This document shows, one piece after another, positions 58,926 through 64,000 of a stretch of DNA of 64,000 nucleotides. The position numbers were made by a program, and so were the translations under genes. The stretch is from assembly GCF_001577835.2 (NCBI RefSeq), contig NC_029532.1, positions 4,278,001-4,342,000 on the forward strand, given 5' to 3'. Positions within the stretch are counted from its first letter, which is position 1. Each line of letters starts with the position of its first letter. The DNA is from Coturnix japonica (Eukaryota; Chordata; Aves; Galliformes; Phasianidae). The notes under the pieces are model-generated. The model saw only the letters and a program-made list of their open reading frames with translations, made no database searches and was not told the DNA's origin.

Positions 58926-61089
58926 CGCTGCACGACTGCTGTCTGCCTGCAGGGCCTGAGCATCTGCCAGCTAACTCCGGGTAATGAAAAAACCCAAAAG
59001 AACACCAAAGCTTCCTGCTGCCACAAGGCTGTGCAGTAAATCCTTCCCAGCACTCCACCAACTGATCCTGCACTGTGTCAGATGAGGGCGCCTGCTCCCC
59101 AGGCAGCCTCTGTGCACACAAAGCCTTCCTGCTCACCATGGTTCAGCCAAGTTCATCCCAGAAAGCTGCACTGGCTGGGAAGTACGTGTGCTATTTGTGA
59201 GCAGTGCTGAAAGATGGGGGTGAGAGAAATACAGCCCGGGGTGAGGGGCTGCAGGGGATGCGTGGTTGCTGCCAGCTGGGTGAATAACATGGCATTGGTT
59301 GGAGCCTGGGCTGCCCAAAGAGCTGGGCTCAGTAAGGACGCGCAGTTGGTTCTCTAGCAACTTGAAATCAACCATCAAAACTTGCATCTAGCAAACAAAC
59401 GCCGTAACCTCAGCAACTGCAGAACAGTTTGTAACATTCCAGGAGACATTAACAAACTCCCTTCCCCAGGGATGGGATTATACAGCGTCTAGACAAACGC
59501 TGCACTGGCCAAACCCAACTTTTTGTTATCCTGTGTCCATTAAAATACTCAAAGCTCAGCTCTGCATCTATATTTCATTTGAAATGTGACTCGATTGGTG
59601 CTTTTCTCAGACCCCCACAGTAGGTGTCTCTGGTATTTCTGAGCACATCTCAGCACAGCTAGCTTTGTGACTCACTGTTGATGTAAGCCAGATATTAGGG
59701 CTGAGCTGCATCGGTTCTTTTTGCATATCACTTCCCCCATAGTTTGCTGACTGCAAAAAAAAGGTGAGAGAACTGTTCATGCATTGGACTGATGGAGCTA
59801 GCCCCATGATTTTAGGTTCTCTACTCCCTCTCTCAGTCCTATGGAAGCAGTGTGTGTGTGTGGGGGGGGTTTACATGCTGTTCTGCTCGCTATTCCCAGG
59901 CTTAGACTATGGCCTCATAGACAGACAGTTGTGATGCAGCTAAAACTATGATACACAGATGACAAATACTCTGCACTAACCTCACCCCTATAGAGGGGAA
60001 TAGCTCTTCCTTCCATGGTGCACAGCCAGCGTACTGGAACTTCACCCCACAGCTTCCCTTGGCCATCCTTTGCCCACGCAGCCTCAGCCTGATCCTGGAG
60101 CTCATCGTTGCCAGTGGTGCATCTCCACCCTCCTGAATGGCCAAAGTAAATAGCAGCCTGTACTCACACGTTCAGTAACACATCTGGTGGAGGTAAAGCT
60201 CATTTCGTTTTCCTCCTTGCTGCTGCTCACCTTGGCTTCAGGTTCCTGCCTTCTGTCATTTAGTTGTGCAGTTTCTATGTGAAGTCAGCAATGCTACTTC
60301 TGGTTAAGATAAATCAGAGCTGGAGCCAGACTGACGCTCCCCCAGCTCATTGGTATCCAAAAAGCAGCAAGATGTGCAGCACATCTCTCTCAGCTCACTT
60401 TTCTCTCTATTTCTGAGCATTCTTTCTAGCAGACTGGTTGATAAACAGCACTGATTTGTCCTTAATTGACGGAGGTGTTAATTAGTGCTGGCAAAGAACA
60501 AATGAAATTGTTAAAACATCAATCTGACCTTAGATCTCTACAGAGCTGCTTCAAGTGAAAGCATCACTGACTGTGAGCTGCACCATCCTCGTGGCTCCTG
60601 GCTGATGCTGCTTCCAGTGAGCTGAGCTAACAGGTCAAGTCAGAAAGTTTAATACAGCAATAGGAGAAAAAAAAACCCAACCTCAAAACCAACCCATAAA
60701 ACCAACCCATAAAACCACGCCACCTTTTTGCCAGCTGGGAAGGTTGATAAAACAGCATCACAGTTGCGTCTCAGAGCCCCGTTACTACTCCAAACACCTG
60801 CAGATCCCAGCATGAAAAACAAACCCAAGAAAGAAGTACCATGAGAACACCATTGCTCTGAATACAGCAGGCTCTAACACCAGTACCTGGTTTAAGCAGG
60901 TCACAGATAAAGGCCTTTCTCAGCTGGAAATGGCTGTGGGAAGGCAGAAAGGTCTCTGGGGAGCCCAGCATCAGGCCTTGCTCTATCAGAGAACCCCCAG
61001 CAGAGAAACCACCTTTTTAATTGGGAAAGAAAAGGAACAAAACCATTTTTCTTCGTCACTGGAAGATCAAAGGGGGGCAGTGAAACCAT
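58926..61089. other. Intergenic gap between convergent USP20 and FNBP1
   Basis: No gene was recognised. It contains a GT/G run near 59850-59870 and a short tandem of AACCAACCCATAA units near 60690-60715. The other sequence looks unique. Confidence 0.5.
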
Positions 61090-63962
61090 GCTTCAGGAAT
61101 TAAAGGTTTATTTAAATAGGTGGATGACTTTCCTTTCACCGTTACAAGGTCAATATTCGCTTTCAAATGGAAGCACTTTATTTGGTTGAATTCTGTCTCC
61201 AGAAACGAATGGGCAACACCAGAACTTTTTACATTGGCAATGAAATCACAACACTGAGATGCCACCACAATCTAGAGATCGGTGCTCAAACACACATACA
61301 CACACATACAAATAAAAAAGTGCTCGACATCCTCATGTTAAAATAGAATTTGGCTTCTTTTTAGGTTCTTTTTTGACACTTCAGGCAGGAAAAAAAATAA
61401 CCAACGATATGCATCAAACTAAATGAACTTCTGAAAAATACTCAGCATTAAACACGACTTTCGGTATCAGTAAATATGTTTCTTCTCTATTTACAGATGT
61501 TAAGAAAGGGCGTTAAGAGACTTGCTGGGGACAGCAGGGTTTTGCAGGCTGTGCAGTCCCCACTTCTGGGCAGGAGAAGTTCAAGCAGAGTTTTTATAAA
61601 CCAGTGCACGTATTCAGTCCTGCTTTTGTATATAAGGTAAACTCGACCAAAGTTACCCATCCTTTACCCTGAACGAAGGCAGCAGAATAGAGATTGTAGG
61701 CTACAACACACGTGGACTGTCCATCCTTTTTCTTGTGGTCAGTTTGCAGATCCAGGCTTATAAAAACTCCATCTGTGGCCTTTTCATAGGACTCTTTCTT
61801 GAAAGACAACCAGGCAGCTAAAGCTAATGCTCCTCCTACTGCGCTACTGAGCGACACAGACGTTGCAACTGCTCCAATGCTCCACGAAGGCTGACAATAA
61901 TATACTGTCCACCCAGCTTAAAGGTATAAAAGCAAACTATCTGTTTGACATAGATGGCACAATAACAGGTGAAAATGAACTCCTCTTGCTGCTGATTGAA
62001 CAGCACTGGACATGAGAATAAAACACAGTGGCTAAAACATTCTATGGCCATTCTTGCAAACCTGTTGGCTGCACTACCACTCGGACCCCCAGAGATTGAA
62101 ACATAACCTGTTGCTGGTGGATGCTTGCAGGCTGTAAGCACTGCAATACAGCAGCTGCAGCACCAACTGAAGGACTGAGGGGTTTCTGCTATGGAAATTA
62201 AAAGTGGGTATCTCAAATGGAAAGGGACAAAGTCCTGAAGATAATGTTAATTCAAGAACGACTTCATTCTGAGAGGAGGAGACTGAGGCAAACCCCAGTA
62301 TGGAGAGCACATGATTCTGGGACACGCTTCTCCATGCTGACCCCGCATAGAAGCACAGCAGGCAGCAGAACAGCATGGACAACGTCTGCAAAATACACCT
62401 GTGAGGTTTCATCTCAGGGTCATCAGCCACATCAGCTCCCATACAAATTTTCCTCAAGTTCTGGGGATTTTTCAAGAGATGCTGAAGTTCCCCAAGAGCA
62501 AGCAGACTTTTCCAAGCAATGGGTTGGTTTAAGGATAAGTAAGGTCCCTCAGGAGCTATGAGGAGCAACCGACTCTTACAGGGCTTAACCACATACAGGA
62601 TTACTGTGACAACTTAGCAACAGTAAAGATTCAGGGAAACCAATGCATTTGTAGTGCAGAGATCTAGAGAGCAATTGACCCCTGTGTTAGGCAGCTTAAG
62701 TCATGCAGCATATCTGGAGATAGATGCATGACGTGACACAGTGCAGCATCGCTTCTGCTTCAGATAAAACCACATGAGAACAGGATGGCTGAGGGCTGGC
62801 TTCAGGGCCAAGGTCCAGTCCATGACAGTGTGGGAGAACGAAATAGAGTGCAGTTTTTCTTCTTTTCTTTTCTCTTTTATTATTTTCTAAAAAAATTCTG
62901 TTATTCAAACAGTAACTGATGGGGACGCACAGGAGGTCATGCAAAAAGAAGAAGGTAGGTCTGAAATGCTGAAAAACAAACCAACAAAAGAAAAACTGCA
63001 AAGAGATTAACAACGAGCCACAAAATAATGTGGCCCTCGGGAAGGTGGGCGCAGGCAAGGCAACAGGGCGAGCATGCAGACTGAAACAAGAGCAAAATGG
63101 AGGTCTTTGTGACGAGCAGAACGGGGCTTTAAACCAAAACACCAGTGTTTGTGTGTGTCTGTGTGTGTGTGAGGGTGAGGAGGAAGAAAGGAGGGGGCAA
63201 TAAAGAGGAAGGGGAAAGAGAACAAGCAGGAAAGAAAGTGTACATACGTGAGCTTGAAGGCTTTCAGGCAACAGCAAGGTCATAGGGATTTAATACTTGG
63301 CATGAGCATCAGCCTAGATTTAAAAAAAATAAAGGCTGAAAAGTATTAGTGACTTATTTTTGTGGAAAGAAGAATACTGAATGATGCACTTGGATCAAGT
63401 TGAATATCTGCCAATTCAGAGTCCAGTCCAGCTGCTGTAACACTGTCCCCAGGAGCAGCTTACCATGTGTATGCACCTCCTTTCCAAGCTGGTGAAACTA
63501 CCTGCAGGATTAGTGCTAAAGGCACCACGTGAAATGCTGATGGACCAGTGCATACATTCGGATGGACAGAGGGACAAGGGAGGACACAAGACAGACCTGC
63601 ACATGCTTGGGTGCCCTTTGCATCAATGGGCAGCCAGTGATTCTCTGACCAGCACTGGGAGGAGCTGGGAGGGGAAGTGCCGGTTATTTTTTTTTACAGA
63701 AGGGATGTGCCAAGCTGTAGAAGAGCAGGGAAGGCTGATAAGTTAATCTGAGCCACAAGTAAGCATGCCATGGAAAAGAACAAGCATCTGAATGATACTG
63801 GGATGGAATTTAGGTCTGAATTTTTCAAGTGGGAACTCCAGACAAGAGTGGGAGTCTGGCTTTCCATGGGTATGTTTTAACTGCCTGCAGGGTAAACAGA
63901 CCATTTTGTTTCTCCTTCTGTGACAAGCTCGCCCCGAGGTTCTTGCACCAGCACAAACACCT
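61090..63962 (-). other. FNBP1: FNBP1 3' UTR (inferred)
   Basis: The minus strand runs from the proposed FNBP1 stop to AATAAA signals at 61182-61177 and 61112-61107, making a UTR of about 2.9 kb. Inside are a GT-repeat block near 63148-63172 (CA-rich on the UTR strand), T-rich tracts near 62855-62895 and AU-rich patches. The minus-strand frames at 61594-61857, 62074-62592 and 62696-63283 resemble no known protein and are treated as chance frames. Confidence 0.55.
61107..61112 (-). terminator. FNBP1: Distal poly(A) signal of FNBP1
   Basis: Minus-strand AATAAA, with a second copy 70 bases upstream at 61182-61177. Cleavage is expected near 61090. Confidence 0.5.
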
Positions 63963-63970
63963 TTAGGAAT
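63963..63970 (-). CDS. FNBP1: FNBP1 terminal coding exon (last codons Asp-Ser-stop)
   Basis: FNBP1 (FBP17) is an F-BAR/SH3 protein linking membrane curvature to actin assembly via N-WASP. The minus strand shows a pyrimidine-rich tract and acceptor (TTTCTTATGTTTTAG), then ATTCCTAA at 63970-63963. If the preceding exon ends in G, this reads Asp-Ser-stop, which is the KNAKDS C-terminus I recall for the long mammalian FNBP1 isoform. The upstream exons, including the SH3 exon, are outside the window. The assignment rests on gene order in human, strand, the acceptor and these two residues, so it is moderately rather than strongly supported. Confidence 0.6.
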
Positions 63971-64000
63971 CTAAAACATAAGAAAGACAAAAAGAAAGAG

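Noticed and set aside
62074-62592. 172-aa minus-strand frame
   Set aside because: Lies in the proposed FNBP1 3' UTR, has no domain and no conserved start context.
62696-63283. 195-aa minus-strand frame
   Set aside because: Leucine/serine/phenylalanine-rich translation of pyrimidine tracts and GT repeats in the FNBP1 3' UTR.

Overview
The window is vertebrate nuclear DNA and almost certainly avian, most likely a galliform such as chicken. The repeats are CR1 LINE fragments, introns are short, first exons are GC-rich, and every recognisable gene is a spliced vertebrate gene. The gene order PRRX2 – PTGES – torsin cluster – C9orf78 – USP20 – FNBP1 matches human 9q34.11, which corresponds to chicken chromosome 17 (from memory, not checked by search).

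Layout. 1-7.6 kb: the 3' part of PRRX2 (+ strand; exon 1 lies outside) with a long intron 1 and a 2 kb 3' UTR. 7.6-10.5 kb: a convergent intergenic gap with a hexamer repeat, a head-to-head CR1 pair and an isolated CpG-rich patch. 10.5-14 kb: PTGES (- strand, three coding exons, one GC-AG intron). 14-24.7 kb: no gene recognised. 24.7-37 kb: three torsin genes. A divergent TOR1-type paralogue (+) and TOR1B (+) run in tandem, and TOR1A (-) converges on them. Their 5' ends carry minisatellites. 37-42.2 kb: C9orf78 (-), with a full-length-looking CR1 3' end in intron 2 and a possible frame-breaking cassette exon in intron 7. 42.2-42.4 kb: a bidirectional CpG promoter shared with USP20. 42.3-58.9 kb: USP20 (+, 23 coding exons, 905 aa). 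61.1-63.97 kb: the 3' terminal exon of FNBP1 (-), which holds only the last two codons, the stop and a 2.9 kb 3' UTR.

Most genes are unrelated in function: a mesenchymal homeobox factor, prostaglandin E synthase, ER/nuclear-envelope torsin AAA+ proteins, a spliceosome-associated protein, a deubiquitinase and an F-BAR protein. The one functional cluster is the torsins. TOR1A and TOR1B share exon structure and a promoter design (YY1-like then ETS-like sites). The third paralogue keeps the exon structure and an intact 334-codon frame, but has altered Walker A and Walker B motifs and lacks the acidic pair affected in DYT1 dystonia. It is the most unusual item in the window. No novel mobile system, CRISPR array, RNA gene or endogenous virus was recognised.
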